Part shown: positions 25,815 through 34,513 of the stretch, piece after piece | How positions within the stretch are numbered: position 1 is the first letter of the stretch | Layout of the letters: each line of letters starts with the position of its first letter | NCBI RefSeq assembly: GCF_041435215.1 | Contig: NZ_CP108394.1 | Coordinates: 2,480,001 to 2,544,000, forward strand | Source: Streptomyces sp. NBC_01314 | GTDB lineage: Bacteria; Actinomycetota; Actinomycetes; Streptomycetales; Streptomycetaceae | DNA: 64,000 nucleotides | Reading direction: 5' to 3' | Made by a program: the position numbers and the translations under genes | Notes under the pieces: generated by a model | The model's database searches: none | Told to the model about the DNA's origin: nothing | What the model saw: only the letters and a program-made list of their open reading frames with translations

Positions 25815-25921
25815 GGCTGCACCACTCCTTTCACTGCTGTACGGGTTCTGCGTGTGTCACGGCTGTACGTGCCCACCTCAGGGCTGCACGAGTCCTTCGC
25901 ACGCGGTCACGGCTGTACGAG
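25811..25921. repeat. Five tandem copies of a stop-codon-bearing motif between two genes
   Basis: Copies of TCAC(G/T)GCTG(T/C)ACG start at 25811, 25831, 25857, 25878 and 25907. On the minus strand each reads CGTACAGCCGTGA, i.e. Val-Gln-Pro-stop, the real C-terminus of the beta-ureidopropionase (copy at 25907). The copy at 25811 has been taken over as the GTGACC start of the aminotransferase. Spacings are 20, 26, 21 and 29 bp. Confidence 0.85.
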
Positions 25922-26749
25922 CCCCTCGTACGCGTCGGGCCGACGGTCCCGGTAGAACGCCCACTGCTGCCGCACTTCCTCGATCAGGTCGAAGTCGAGA
26001 TCCCGTACGACGAGTTCCTCGTCGTGCCCACTGGCGACCTCGCCGACGAACTTGCCGCGCGGGTCCACGAAGTACGAGGTGCCGTAGAAGTCGTTGTCCC
26101 CGTACTCCTCCACGCCGACCCGGTTGATCGCGGCGATGAAGTACTCGTTGGCGACGGCTGCCGCGGGCTGCTCCAGCTGCCACAGGTGGGAGGACAGGCC
26201 CCGGTGGGTCGCGGACGGGTTGTACACGAGCTGGGCGCCGTTCAGACCGAGCTGGCGCCAGCCCTCCGGGAAGTGGCGGTCGTAGCAGATGTAGACGCCG
26301 ACCTTGCCGACGGCCGTCTCGAAGACCGGCCAGCCGAGGTTTCCGGGCTTGAAGTAGTACTTCTCCCAGAACCCCTTGACCTGGGGGATGTGGTGCTTGC
26401 GGTACTTGCCGAGGTAGGTGCCGTCGGAGTCGATCACCGCCGCGGTGTTGTAGTAGAACCCGGACTGCTCGACCTCGAAGACCGGGACGACGATCACCAT
26501 GCCGGTCTCGCGGGCCAGCTCCCGCATCCGCGTGACGGTCGGGCCGTCCGGGACGGGTTCCGCCCAGGCGTAGTGCTCGGGTTCCTGGACCTGGCAGAAA
26601 TAGGGCGCGTTGAAGACTTCCTGGAAGCCGATCACCTTGGCGCCCTGCCGGGCCGCCTCGCGGGCGTGCTCGACGTGCTTGGCGACCATGGATTCGGTGT
26701 CGCCGGTCCAGGTCGCCTGGACCAGGGCGGCGCGTACGACGTTGGCCAT
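25907..26749 (-). CDS. Beta-ureidopropionase (nitrilase-superfamily N-carbamoyl amidohydrolase), copy 2
   Basis: 280 residues, paralogue of 21938-22780. Triad at identical positions: Glu44 (GFQEVF), Lys118 (GKYRKHHIP) and Cys155 (VYICYDRHFPEG). It differs in the substrate-near segments (VFNAPYFCQVQEPEHYAWAEP against LFYGPYFCQVQDKAFYEYAEQ), so the two may prefer different N-carbamoyl compounds, such as beta-ureidopropionate against beta-ureidoisobutyrate. First gene of its operon. A 10-bp-stem leader hairpin lies at 26781-26815. The 3' end has been duplicated downstream. Confidence 0.94.
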   Translation of the reverse strand: MANVVRAALVQATWTGDTESMVAKHVEHAREAARQGAKVIGFQEVFNAPYFCQVQEPEHYAWAEPVPDGPTVTRMRELARETGMVIVVPVFEVEQSGFYYNTAAVIDSDGTYLGKYRKHHIPQVKGFWEKYYFKPGNLGWPVFETAVGKVGVYICYDRHFPEGWRQLGLNGAQLVYNPSATHRGLSSHLWQLEQPAAAVANEYFIAAINRVGVEEYGDNDFYGTSYFVDPRGKFVGEVASGHDEELVVRDLDFDLIEEVRQQWAFYRDRRPDAYEGLVQP

Positions 26750-26780
26750 GTCAGGTGCTCCTTCGACAGGGACCTCAGCG

Positions 26781-26815
26781 AGCCTCTACGCCCGTAGAAG
26801 CAGGCCGTAGAGGCT
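26781..26815 (-). promoter_or_regulatory. Leader stem-loop upstream of beta-ureidopropionase copy 2
   Basis: A perfect 10-bp inverted repeat, AGCCTCTACG (26781-26790) and CGTAGAGGCT (26806-26815), with a 15-nt loop that contains a third CGTAGA. It is about 32 nt upstream of the ATG at 26749. It may be a protein-binding operator or an RNA hairpin in the 5' leader. No known riboswitch pattern was recognised. Confidence 0.5.
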
Positions 26816-26877
26816 TGAAACTAAGCCCCGTCGACTGGCTGGGCAAGACCATCGTCGTCAACCGGCCGAGTCGATCA

Positions 26878-26891
26878 CGTTTCGCACTCCA
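26878..26891. promoter_or_regulatory. CGTTTCGC-N2-TCCA motif upstream of beta-ureidopropionase copy 2
   Basis: CGTTTCGCACTCCA, 129 bp before the start, matching CGTTTCGCGTTCCA at 22863-22876 before copy 1. A further GTTTCGCG occurs at about 26909-26917. Candidate PucR site, unproven. Confidence 0.35.
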
Positions 26892-27007
26892 GTGGGCGAT
26901 TACCTCTGTGTTTCGCGCGCCGAACCGGCCGGCGCCCCGGCCGTCCCACGGGCGGCCCCACGGGCGGCTGTCGGGCGCGGCCGGTGGGTCGGAGGTGGCG
27001 GGGCGGG

Positions 27008-28678
27008 TCAGGTGATTCCCTGCACGCGCAGCGCGTGCACGACCTCTCGGCAACGCTCCTCGGAGACGGCGCGCGCCGCCGCCAGCACCAGGGGCTTGAG
27101 GCGTCGCGGATCGGCCTCCGCGGTGCGCGCCGCCTCCTCCGGTGTACGCACGCGTACATACACGTCGAGCAGCGCACGCGCCTCCCGCTCACGCCCCTCG
27201 GTGGTGAACGCGAGCACCGCCTCGCCGATCTCCTCGGCGGGCCGTGAGACGCCCTGCCGCAGCACCTGCTCGCCGTCCGAGGCGCGGCCCACCGCGTTCA
27301 GGGCGTCCGCGACCGCGACCAGTCGGTCGGCGGGCAGCGAGCCGGCCTCCCACAACAGGGTCGCCCAGTCGGCGCCCAGCCCCGCGCGGCGAAGGTCGGC
27401 CGCGAGCAGCGGGAAGCGGGCGGCAGGCCACCGCGCGACCTCCACGAGGAGGGCGTGCGCCTCCCCGCTGCGGCCCTCCCGGCGCAGCCGCACCAACCCC
27501 TGCACGGTGTCGGCGACCTCCCGCCGCGCCTCGTCGTCCAGCGGCTGCCGCGCCTGCGGCTGCTTCGGTGCCGCCGCCTCGGCCCCCTCCGCGACACCCG
27601 CGTACCGGGCGCCCCGGGGAGCGCGCCCCTTGCGGCCCGCGGCCGGCGCGGCCACGGGCACGACGACGGGCGGAGCCTCCTCGGCCTCCATCGCCCCGGC
27701 GAAACGGGCGCCCCCTCGTGGGCGGCGCTTGGCACGCTGCTTGGCGGGCGCCGGGGCGGCGGCCTCCGGAGCGGGGTTGTGGGGGCCGGGCTCGGGGTCG
27801 GCGGTGGACGCGGTCCGGGCCTCTTCGTCGGGCTCGGGGAAGGCGGCCGTGTAGGTGTCACGCCGGGCGTCGTGTGCGGCGGCCCCCTCGGGGGTACGGC
27901 TGCCGGGCGCAGGACTGTCGGGGGCACGTCCGCCGCCGTACGGGTCCGTGCGTATACGTCCGCCGAGGTACTGGTCCTCACGCGTGCGCCCGCCGCCGTA
28001 CTGGTCCGCGTGCGCTTGCCCGCCGCCGTACTGCTCCTCATACGTACGTCCGCCGAGGCGCTGCGCCGAGTCGGCCGTGCGTTCCTCCGGTTCCGGCGCT
28101 CCCACTCGGAAGACGTCCCCGGCGGTGTTCTCCGGAACGTGCGTGGCGCCCCGCACGGGGCTGTGCGGGGCGCGGCGGTCGGCGTCCTCGATGCGGGTGC
28201 GCAGTTCTGTGCAGCGGGCCGTGGCGCGTTCGCGGTCGTTGTGGGCCCAGGCCAGGTCGAGGCGGACGGAGTCGGCCTCGACCTGGGAGGTGGCGGCCTG
28301 GAGCAGGCGGGTCAGTTCGGCGGTGCGTTCGGCGGCGTGGCGCTGCTCGCGGAGCATGACGTCGAGCCTGTCACGGAGAGCGTCACGGCCGCCGGGCCGG
28401 GAGTCGTACGCGGCGAGCGAGGCGCTGTGCAGAGCACGGGCCCGCTCGGTCTCCTGGGCCGCCGCGGCGGGACCGTACGCGGTGTTGAGGTCGTGCATGA
28501 GCGCTTCCACGACGTCCCAGGGCGGCACCTCCAGGCCGTCCAGACAGGCACGCATGCCGTCGGGGTCGCGCTGCCAGAAAACGGCGCACCAGCCACCGCC
28601 CTGGTCGAGCTTCGTCATCAGCTTGTTCAGGTATCCCGCGAACTCCCGCACCTGTCCCGGGAGTTGATCCACAGCCAT
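27008..28678 (-). CDS. Large hypothetical protein with coiled coil and Tyr-Gly-rich repeats
   Basis: 556 residues, not assigned to a function. Residues 1-85 form a helical domain with LPGQVREFAGYLNKLMTKLD and PPWDVVEALMHDLNTAYGP. A coiled coil spans about 85-170 (RDRLDVMLREQRHAAERTAEL). The middle holds Gly-Tyr repeats of the type GGR/GGQ-x4-QYGG, four copies (about 220-265), and two RGAR(F/Y)AG elements. The C-terminus (about 400-556) is helical and TPR-like. Similar streptomycete proteins are annotated as large tegument protein UL36 by low-complexity similarity, which is not meaningful. An inverted AACAC/GTGTT lies in the upstream region near 28720-28735. A scaffold or regulator-partner role is only a guess. 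Confidence 0.8.
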   Translation of the reverse strand: MAVDQLPGQVREFAGYLNKLMTKLDQGGGWCAVFWQRDPDGMRACLDGLEVPPWDVVEALMHDLNTAYGPAAAAQETERARALHSASLAAYDSRPGGRDALRDRLDVMLREQRHAAERTAELTRLLQAATSQVEADSVRLDLAWAHNDRERATARCTELRTRIEDADRRAPHSPVRGATHVPENTAGDVFRVGAPEPEERTADSAQRLGGRTYEEQYGGGQAHADQYGGGRTREDQYLGGRIRTDPYGGGRAPDSPAPGSRTPEGAAAHDARRDTYTAAFPEPDEEARTASTADPEPGPHNPAPEAAAPAPAKQRAKRRPRGGARFAGAMEAEEAPPVVVPVAAPAAGRKGRAPRGARYAGVAEGAEAAAPKQPQARQPLDDEARREVADTVQGLVRLRREGRSGEAHALLVEVARWPAARFPLLAADLRRAGLGADWATLLWEAGSLPADRLVAVADALNAVGRASDGEQVLRQGVSRPAEEIGEAVLAFTTEGREREARALLDVYVRVRTPEEAARTAEADPRRLKPLVLAAARAVSEERCREVVHALRVQGIT

Positions 28679-28856
28679 TCCATGCTCCCCGGCAGACTGG
28701 AGTGCTCCGGCCCGTAAGAAAACACCAGTTGTGTTACAGGACGGCTACGCGAAGTTTTCGGAGCGGACGCAGAGTGCTGTGCGCGGCCCTGTGACAGCTG
28801 TGCGTGAGGGGTTCAGGCCACCGCGACGACCGACTCCGGCCATGACGGCGAACAGT

Positions 28857-29132
28857 TCAGGCGACCGCGGCCGTCGGGGCCGGCGCGGCGGCCGGTGCGC
28901 ATAGCGTGACGAGTTCGTCCATGGACAGACCCATCGCGCGGGCGAGGGCGGCGACCGTGAAGAAGGCCGGGGTGGGAGCTCGGCCGGTCTCGATCTTCCG
29001 CAGGGTCTCCGCGGAGATACCCGCGCGGGCGGCGATCTCCGCCATGCTGCGACCGCCGCGCGCCTCGCGCAGCAATCGGCCGAGCCGCTCGCCGCGTTCG
29101 TGCTCTTCGGGGGTCAGGGGGGTGCGCACCAT
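28857..29132 (-). CDS. XRE-family helix-turn-helix regulator
   Basis: 91 residues. The HTH spans about residues 29-68 (SMAEIAARAGISAETLRKIE then GRAPTPAFFTVAALARAMGL). It ends in an Ala/Pro tail. It is divergent from a methionine aminopeptidase gene with 73 bp between. The reverse -10 box TAGAAT (29144-29139) lies 6 nt from the ATG and there is no Shine-Dalgarno, so the mRNA is predicted to be leaderless. CGGTAT repeats overlapping both promoters are probable operators for this protein, making it an autorepressor that also controls the aminopeptidase. Confidence 0.9.
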   Translation of the reverse strand: MVRTPLTPEEHERGERLGRLLREARGGRSMAEIAARAGISAETLRKIETGRAPTPAFFTVAALARAMGLSMDELVTLCAPAAAPAPTAAVA

Positions 29133-29136
29133 GACC

Positions 29137-29204
29137 CCATTCTAATACCGATCCCCGTCGGCGGACCGGTATATTAATTGGGTATCGAGCGGTATAGTAA
29201 TTGG
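29137..29204. promoter_or_regulatory. Divergent leaderless promoters with CGGTAT operator-like repeats
   Basis: Two direct repeats, CGGTATATTAATTGG (29167-29181) and CGGTATAGTAATTGG (29190-29204), stand 23 bp apart. A related inverted copy, CGGTATTAGAATGG, is read on the minus strand at 29150-29137. The -10 boxes TATAGT (29193-29198, forward) and TAGAAT (29144-29139, reverse) lie 7 and 6 nt before the two start codons, inside the repeats. The region is strikingly AT-rich for this genome. Confidence 0.75.
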
Positions 29205-29205
29205 C

Positions 29206-29973
29206 ATGGTGGAACTGAAGACGGATGCGTCGATGGACGCGATGTACGAGGCCGGGCAGGTCGTGGGACGAGCGCTGACCGCGGTGCGGAGCGTCGCCGA
29301 CGTGGGCGTCTCCCTGCTCGAACTGGACGAGGTGGCACACGAGGTGCTGCGCGGGGCGGGCGCCTCGTCGCCGTTCCTCGGCTATCGCCCCTCCTTCGCG
29401 CCCACGCCCTTCCCGGCCGTGATCTGCGCCTCCGTGAACGACGCCATCGTGCACGGCATCCCGACGGCGTACCGGCTGCGCGACGGCGACCTCGTCTCCA
29501 TGGACTTCGGCGCCGAACTGGACGGCTGGGTCGGGGACTCGGCGATCAGCTTCGTGGTGGGCGAGCCGCGCGCCGCCGACCTGCGGCTCGTCGAGACCGC
29601 CGAACGCGCCCTCGCCGCGGGCATCGAGGCGGCCGTCGTCGGCAACCGCATCGGCGACATCGCGCACGCGATCGGCACGGTGTGCCGCGCCGCCGGGTAC
29701 GGGATTCCCGACGGGTTCGGCGGGCACGGGATCGGCCGCCACATGCACGAGGACCCGGGGGTACCGAACGAGGGGCGGCCCGGACGCGGGATGAAGCTGC
29801 GGCACGGGATGGTCCTGGCCATCGAGCCGATGCTGATCGGCGGGGGCGGCGACGGGTACCACGCGGCGCCGGACGGGTGGACGTTGCGCACGGACGACGG
29901 GTCCCGGGCGGCTCATGCGGAACATACGGTCGCCATCACGGATGCCGGGCCGCGGGTACTGACCGCGCGGTGA
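29206..29973 (+). CDS. map: Type I methionine aminopeptidase (additional copy type)
   Basis: 255 residues, usual length. It removes the N-terminal Met from nascent proteins. The five metal ligands are seen: Asp in SMDFGAELDGW, Asp in VGDSAISF, His in GHGIGRHMHEDP, Glu in AIEPMLIG and Glu in HAEHTVAI. The substrate His is in NDAIVHGIP. Streptomycetes have several map genes; one next to secY is housekeeping, so this is likely a second, regulated copy. Expression appears leaderless and controlled by the divergent XRE protein. Normal neighbours of ribosomal-protein operons are absent. Confidence 0.94.
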   Translation: MVELKTDASMDAMYEAGQVVGRALTAVRSVADVGVSLLELDEVAHEVLRGAGASSPFLGYRPSFAPTPFPAVICASVNDAIVHGIPTAYRLRDGDLVSMDFGAELDGWVGDSAISFVVGEPRAADLRLVETAERALAAGIEAAVVGNRIGDIAHAIGTVCRAAGYGIPDGFGGHGIGRHMHEDPGVPNEGRPGRGMKLRHGMVLAIEPMLIGGGGDGYHAAPDGWTLRTDDGSRAAHAEHTVAITDAGPRVLTAR

Positions 29974-30108
29974 CGGGGACTTCGAAGCGCCGTCGAGCCG
30001 CGCGGGAAGCCCCCACGCATCCGCACCCGCACCCACGCCCCCAAAGCGAACCCGTATCCCCAACGGCGCCCTGGTGTAGCCCCGCCGCGCATGGGAACCC
30101 GGTGGCGA

Positions 30109-32688
30109 ATGAACAGCGGATTCCCGGGGCCCGAGGGCTACGGTCCGGACCCCTTCAGTGAGTTCTTCGCCCGTTTCTTCGGTGGGCCGCGCCCACAGCG
30201 GATCGAGATCGGCCGGCTGATGAGCGGCCAGGCCCGCCAACTGGTGGCCGACGCCGCGGCGTACGCGGCACGGCACGGCAGCAGTGACCTGGACACCCAG
30301 CATCTGCTGCGCGCCGCGCTGAACACCGAGCCGACCCGAAGTCTGGTGGCCCGCGCGGGCGCCGACCCCGACGCGCTGGCCGGTGAGATCGACGAACGGT
30401 CGGGCCCGGAGCGGCACAAGCCGGGCCAGGGGCCGGCGCCCGCGTCCCTGGCACTGACCCCCGCGGTCAAACGGGCCCTGCTGGACGCGCACGAACTGGC
30501 CCGGGTCACCGGCTCCGGCCACATCGGCCCCGAACACGTCCTGAGCGCCCTCGCCGCCAACCCCGACTCGGCCGCCGGGCACATCCTCGGAGCCGCGCAC
30601 CTCTCGGCCTCCGCGCTGCCGCCGGACGCGTCGGAGCCGCCGACGACGCCCCCGCCCGCCGGAATCCCCCTCGCCGGATTTCCGCGCTCCGACCTGCCGC
30701 GCCGCACCCCCACCGCCACCCCGACCCTGGACAAGTACGGCCGCGACCTGACCGACCTCGCCTTTCAGGGCCGTATCGACCCGGTCATCGGGCGGGAGGA
30801 GGAGATCGAGCAGACCGTCGAAGTGCTCTCCCGGCGCGGCAAGAACAACCCTGTGCTCATCGGTGAGGCGGGCGTCGGCAAGACCGCGATCGTGGAGGGG
30901 CTGGCCCAGCGCGTCGCCGAGGGGGACGTGCCCGATGTGCTGGCCGGGCGCCGGGTGGTCGCCCTGGATCTGTCCGGGGTGGTCGCCGGGACCCGTTACC
31001 GGGGCGACTTCGAGGAACGGCTGACGAACATCGTCGACGAGATCCGCGCGCACTCCGAGGAACTGGTCGTCTTCATCGACGAGTTGCACACGGTCGTGGG
31101 CGCCGGCTCGGGCGAGGGCAGCGTGCTGGACGCGGGCGACATCCTCAAGCCGGCCCTGGCCCGCGGCGAGCTGAACATCGTCGGGGCGACGACCTTGGAC
31201 GAGTACCGGCGGATCGAGAAGGACGCGGCGCTGGCCCGCCGGTTCCAGCCGGTGCTGGTCCCCGAGCCGGACGGCGACGACGCCCTGGAGATCCTGCGCG
31301 GGCTGCGTGACCGGTACGAGGCCCACCATCAGGTCCGCTACGGCGACGAGGCCCTGGTGGCCGCCGTGGAGCTGTCGGACCGGTACCTCACCGACCGCCG
31401 GCTGCCCGACAAGGCCATCGATCTGATGGACCAGGCCGGGGCCCGGGTCCGGCTGCGCGCCCGGACGAAGGGGACGGACGTACGGGCCCTGGAACGGGAG
31501 ATCGAGCGGGTGACCCGGGACAAGGACCAGGCGGTCGCGGGTGAGCAGTACGAGCAGGCCACCCGCCTGCGGGACCGGATCGGCGAGCTCAGGGACCGGA
31601 TCGCCGAAGGGCGCGGCGAGAAGCGGGCCGACGACGGGCAGAGTCTGGAGATCACCGCCGAGGACATCGCCGAGGTCGTCTCCCGGCAGACCGGCATCCC
31701 CGTCAGCAGCCTCACGCAGGAGGAGACGGAACGGCTGCTCGGGCTGGAACGGCGGCTGCGTCAGCGGGTCGTCGGGCAGGACGAGGCGGTGCGTGTGGTG
31801 GCGGACGCCGTGCTGCGCTCGCGCGCCGGGCTGGCCAGTCCCGAACGGCCGATCGGCAGTTTCCTGTTCCTGGGCCCGACCGGCGTCGGCAAGACCGAAC
31901 TGGCCCGCGCGCTGGCGGAGGCCCTCTTCGGCGGCGAGGACCGGATGGTGCGGCTCGACATGAGCGAGTACCAGGAGCGGCACGCCGTCAGCCGGCTGGT
32001 CGGCGCCCCGCCCGGCTACGTCGGCCACGAGGAGGCCGGGCAGCTGACGGAGACCGTACGACGGCATCCGTACGCGCTGCTGTTGCTGGACGAGGTGGAG
32101 AAGGCCCACCCGGACGTCTTCAACCTGCTGCTCCAGGTCCTCGACGACGGCAGGCTCACCGACGCGCGGGGCCGCACGGTCGACTTCACCCACACCGTGG
32201 TCGTCATGACCAGCAACCTGGGCTCGGAGGCCATCGGCCGGGGCGGGTCGGGGCTGGGCTTCTCGGCGGGCGATGCGGAGGCGGTCGAGGAGGACCGGCG
32301 CGAGCGGATCCTGCGGCCGCTGCGGGAGCACTTCCGGCCCGAGTTCCTCAACCGCGTCGACGAGATCGTCGTCTTCCGCCGGCTCACCGACGACCAACTG
32401 CGGCGGATCACCGACCTGCTGCTGGAGCGGACCCGGCACCGGTTGCACGCGCGGGGCGTCACCATCGAGTTCACCGAGAGGGCCGTCGAATGGCTCGCCC
32501 GCCACGGTGACCAGCCCGAGTACGGCGCCCGCCCGCTGCGCCGCACGATCCAGCGGGAGGTCGAGAACCCCCTGTCCCGACTGCTCCTCGATGGTCGGCT
32601 GCCGTCCGGCAGCCGGGTGGTGGCGGACGTGGAGGCCGTGGAGGACGGGCGGCTCGCCTTCCGAACGACGCCGCCCGCCCCACAGTGA
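30109..32688 (+). CDS. ClpC-like AAA+ unfoldase (Clp ATPase with two nucleotide domains)
   Basis: About 859 residues from ATG 30109 ([20 protein letters not shown]); ATG 30091 would add six residues. N-terminal Clp-N repeat region (about 45-180, with [12 protein letters not shown] and [11 protein letters not shown]). First ATPase: Walker A GEAGVGKT, Walker B VVFIDE. Middle UVR-like segment [20 protein letters not shown], the ClpC hallmark. Second ATPase: [23 protein letters not shown]. Probably an accessory ClpC that feeds ClpP; an exact LGF/IGF ClpP loop was not confirmed by eye. A Phe/Gly/Pro-rich N-terminal tag differs from housekeeping ClpC. Convergent with ggt by only 19 bp. Confidence 0.93.
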   Translation: MNSGFPGPEGYGPDPFSEFFARFFGGPRPQRIEIGRLMSGQARQLVADAAAYAARHGSSDLDTQHLLRAALNTEPTRSLVARAGADPDALAGEIDERSGPERHKPGQGPAPASLALTPAVKRALLDAHELARVTGSGHIGPEHVLSALAANPDSAAGHILGAAHLSASALPPDASEPPTTPPPAGIPLAGFPRSDLPRRTPTATPTLDKYGRDLTDLAFQGRIDPVIGREEEIEQTVEVLSRRGKNNPVLIGEAGVGKTAIVEGLAQRVAEGDVPDVLAGRRVVALDLSGVVAGTRYRGDFEERLTNIVDEIRAHSEELVVFIDELHTVVGAGSGEGSVLDAGDILKPALARGELNIVGATTLDEYRRIEKDAALARRFQPVLVPEPDGDDALEILRGLRDRYEAHHQVRYGDEALVAAVELSDRYLTDRRLPDKAIDLMDQAGARVRLRARTKGTDVRALEREIERVTRDKDQAVAGEQYEQATRLRDRIGELRDRIAEGRGEKRADDGQSLEITAEDIAEVVSRQTGIPVSSLTQEETERLLGLERRLRQRVVGQDEAVRVVADAVLRSRAGLASPERPIGSFLFLGPTGVGKTELARALAEALFGGEDRMVRLDMSEYQERHAVSRLVGAPPGYVGHEEAGQLTETVRRHPYALLLLDEVEKAHPDVFNLLLQVLDDGRLTDARGRTVDFTHTVVVMTSNLGSEAIGRGGSGLGFSAGDAEAVEEDRRERILRPLREHFRPEFLNRVDEIVVFRRLTDDQLRRITDLLLERTRHRLHARGVTIEFTERAVEWLARHGDQPEYGARPLRRTIQREVENPLSRLLLDGRLPSGSRVVADVEAVEDGRLAFRTTPPAPQ

Positions 32689-32707
32689 CACCTGCCCTCG
32701 CTGACAC

Positions 32708-34513
32708 CTACTCCGTGGGGTGCACGACCATCGCCGCGCCGCCCCCGCGCCGTACGGTCTCCGCGGCGGCCAGCCACTTGCCGTTCGACAGGCGCTGGAC
32801 GGCCGTGGCCGCGCCGATCTCCGGGTTCTGCCGGAAGCCGTGCCCGATTGCTTCGAGCTCGGTCCTCAACGGGCTGTTCCACAGGCCCGGTTCGAGCTCG
32901 GTGGTGGTCTGGTTGCGCTGGCTGGCGCGTGGCGCGGCGATCGCGTCGACCAGCGGCAGGCCCCGGTCGAGGAAGCCGGTCAGGGTCTGCAGCACGGTCG
33001 TGATGATGGTCGCGCCGCCCGGCGAACCGAGCGCCACCACGGGCTTGTCGTGCCGGTCGAGCACGATCGTCGGCGACATCGACGAGCGCGGCCGCTTGCC
33101 CGGCCCCGGCAGGTTCGGGTCGTGCACGGCAGGGCTGGCCGGGGTGAAGGAGAAGTCCGTCAGCTCGTTGTTGAGCAGGAAGCCCCGGCCCGGCACGGTG
33201 ATACCGCTGCCGCCGGTCTGCTCGATGGTGAGTGTGTACGAGACGACGTTGCCCCACTTGTCGGCGACCGTGAGATGGGTCGTGCTGTCACCCTCGTACG
33301 TCGTCGGCGCTGCCGTCCCGCCCGTCGCGCAGGCCGCCGGATCGCGCGGGTCGCCCGGCGCGACGGGGCTGGTGAGCACCGCGTCGTCCTTGATCAGGCA
33401 CTCGCGCGAGTCGGCGAACCTCTGCGACAGCAGCCCCTTCGTCGGTACGTCCTCGAAGGCGGGGTCACCGACCCAGCGGCCACGGTCGGCGAACGCGATA
33501 CGGCTGGCCTCGATGTAGCGGTGCAGGTACTGGACGTCGCTCGCCTTCGAGAGGTCGGTCCGCTCCAGGATGTTGAGCGCCTCGGCGACCGTCGTGCCGC
33601 CGGAGGAGGAGGGGGCCATTCCGTAGACGCCGAGGCCCCGGTACTTCGCCTTCGTGGGCGCCTGGCGCTTCGCGCGGTACGCGGCGAGGTCGGCGGTGGT
33701 CAGGTCGCCGGGGCGGGCGTTGTAGCCCGAACTCGGGTCCACGGGCGGCTTGTTGACCGTATCGACGATGTCCTGCGCGAGGTCGCCCCGGTAGAGGGCG
33801 CCGACGCCCTTGCGGCCCAACTCGGCGTAGGTGCGTGCCAGATCGGGGTTCTTGAGGGTCGAGCCGACCACCGGCAGCTGCCCGCCGGGGAGGTAGAGGT
33901 CGACGGTGGCCGGGAAGTTACGGAACCTGGCCTCGTTGGAGGCGGTCTGGGCGCGGAACGTCGGGTCGACGGTGAAGCCGTCGCGGGCGAGCTTCTCGGC
34001 GGGCTTCAGCAGCTTGCCGAGCGACTTGGTGCCCCAACTGCTCAGCGCCGTCTGCCAGGTTGCCGGGGTCCCGGGCGTGCCGACGCTCAGCCCGCTGGTG
34101 ACGGCCTCGGCGAACGGGATCGGCGCGCCGTTCTCCAGGAAGAGGCTCTCGTCGGCGCTCAGGGGTGCGGTCTCCCGGCCGTCGATGGTGTGCACCGTAC
34201 GGGACCTGGCGTCGTAGTAGACGAAGTAGCCCCCTCCGCCGATGCCCGAGGAGTAGGGCTCCGTGACGCCGAGCGCGGCGGCCGTGGCGACGGCCGCGTC
34301 CACCGCGTTGCCGCCCTTGCGGAGCATCTCGATGCCGGCGGCGGAGGCGTCCGGGTCGACGCTGGAGACGGCGCCGCCGTAGCCGACGGCGACCGGGGCC
34401 TTCTCGACGGTGTCCGTCGCGGCCAGGGACGGCGGGGCCGCGCCCATCGACACCACGGCGGACGTTGCCGCCAGCACAGCCAGTTTCCGCGCGACAGGAC
34501 GACGCAGACGCAT
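32708..34513 (-). CDS. ggt: Secreted gamma-glutamyltransferase
   Basis: 601 residues. Signal peptide: MRLRRPVARKLAVLAATSAV, cleaved near SLAATD. Family motifs: GGNAVDAAVATAAALGV, SSGIGGGGYFVYYD, GRETAPLSADE, then the autocatalytic Thr in EGDSTTHLTVADKWGN (about 388) and SGITVPGRGFLLNNELTDFS plus PSGGKRPRSSMSP-like (here GKRPRSSMSPTIV) and GSPGGATIITTV. Cleavage gives large and small subunits. It hydrolyses glutathione and gamma-glutamyl compounds outside the cell. Monocistronic. Distinct from the cytosolic GGT homologue at 13073-14950. Confidence 0.95.
   Translation of the reverse strand: MRLRRPVARKLAVLAATSAVVSMGAAPPSLAATDTVEKAPVAVGYGGAVSSVDPDASAAGIEMLRKGGNAVDAAVATAAALGVTEPYSSGIGGGGYFVYYDARSRTVHTIDGRETAPLSADESLFLENGAPIPFAEAVTSGLSVGTPGTPATWQTALSSWGTKSLGKLLKPAEKLARDGFTVDPTFRAQTASNEARFRNFPATVDLYLPGGQLPVVGSTLKNPDLARTYAELGRKGVGALYRGDLAQDIVDTVNKPPVDPSSGYNARPGDLTTADLAAYRAKRQAPTKAKYRGLGVYGMAPSSSGGTTVAEALNILERTDLSKASDVQYLHRYIEASRIAFADRGRWVGDPAFEDVPTKGLLSQRFADSRECLIKDDAVLTSPVAPGDPRDPAACATGGTAAPTTYEGDSTTHLTVADKWGNVVSYTLTIEQTGGSGITVPGRGFLLNNELTDFSFTPASPAVHDPNLPGPGKRPRSSMSPTIVLDRHDKPVVALGSPGGATIITTVLQTLTGFLDRGLPLVDAIAAPRASQRNQTTTELEPGLWNSPLRTELEAIGHGFRQNPEIGAATAVQRLSNGKWLAAAETVRRGGGAAMVVHPTE

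Noticed and set aside
25811..25921. Possible CRISPR array
   Set aside because: Repeats are short (about 13-15 bp), spacers are only 5-14 bp and carry no unrelated sequence, and no cas gene is present. A gene-end duplication explains it.
29974..30108. Possible extra gene between map and the ClpC-like gene
   Set aside because: Only 135 bp with Pro/His-rich low-complexity frames and no ribosome site.
28813..32691. A very long open frame (over 1,200 codons) on the minus strand opposite map and the ClpC-like gene
   Set aside because: It is antisense to clear map and Clp ATPase genes, shows no domain, and reflects third-position GC bias.
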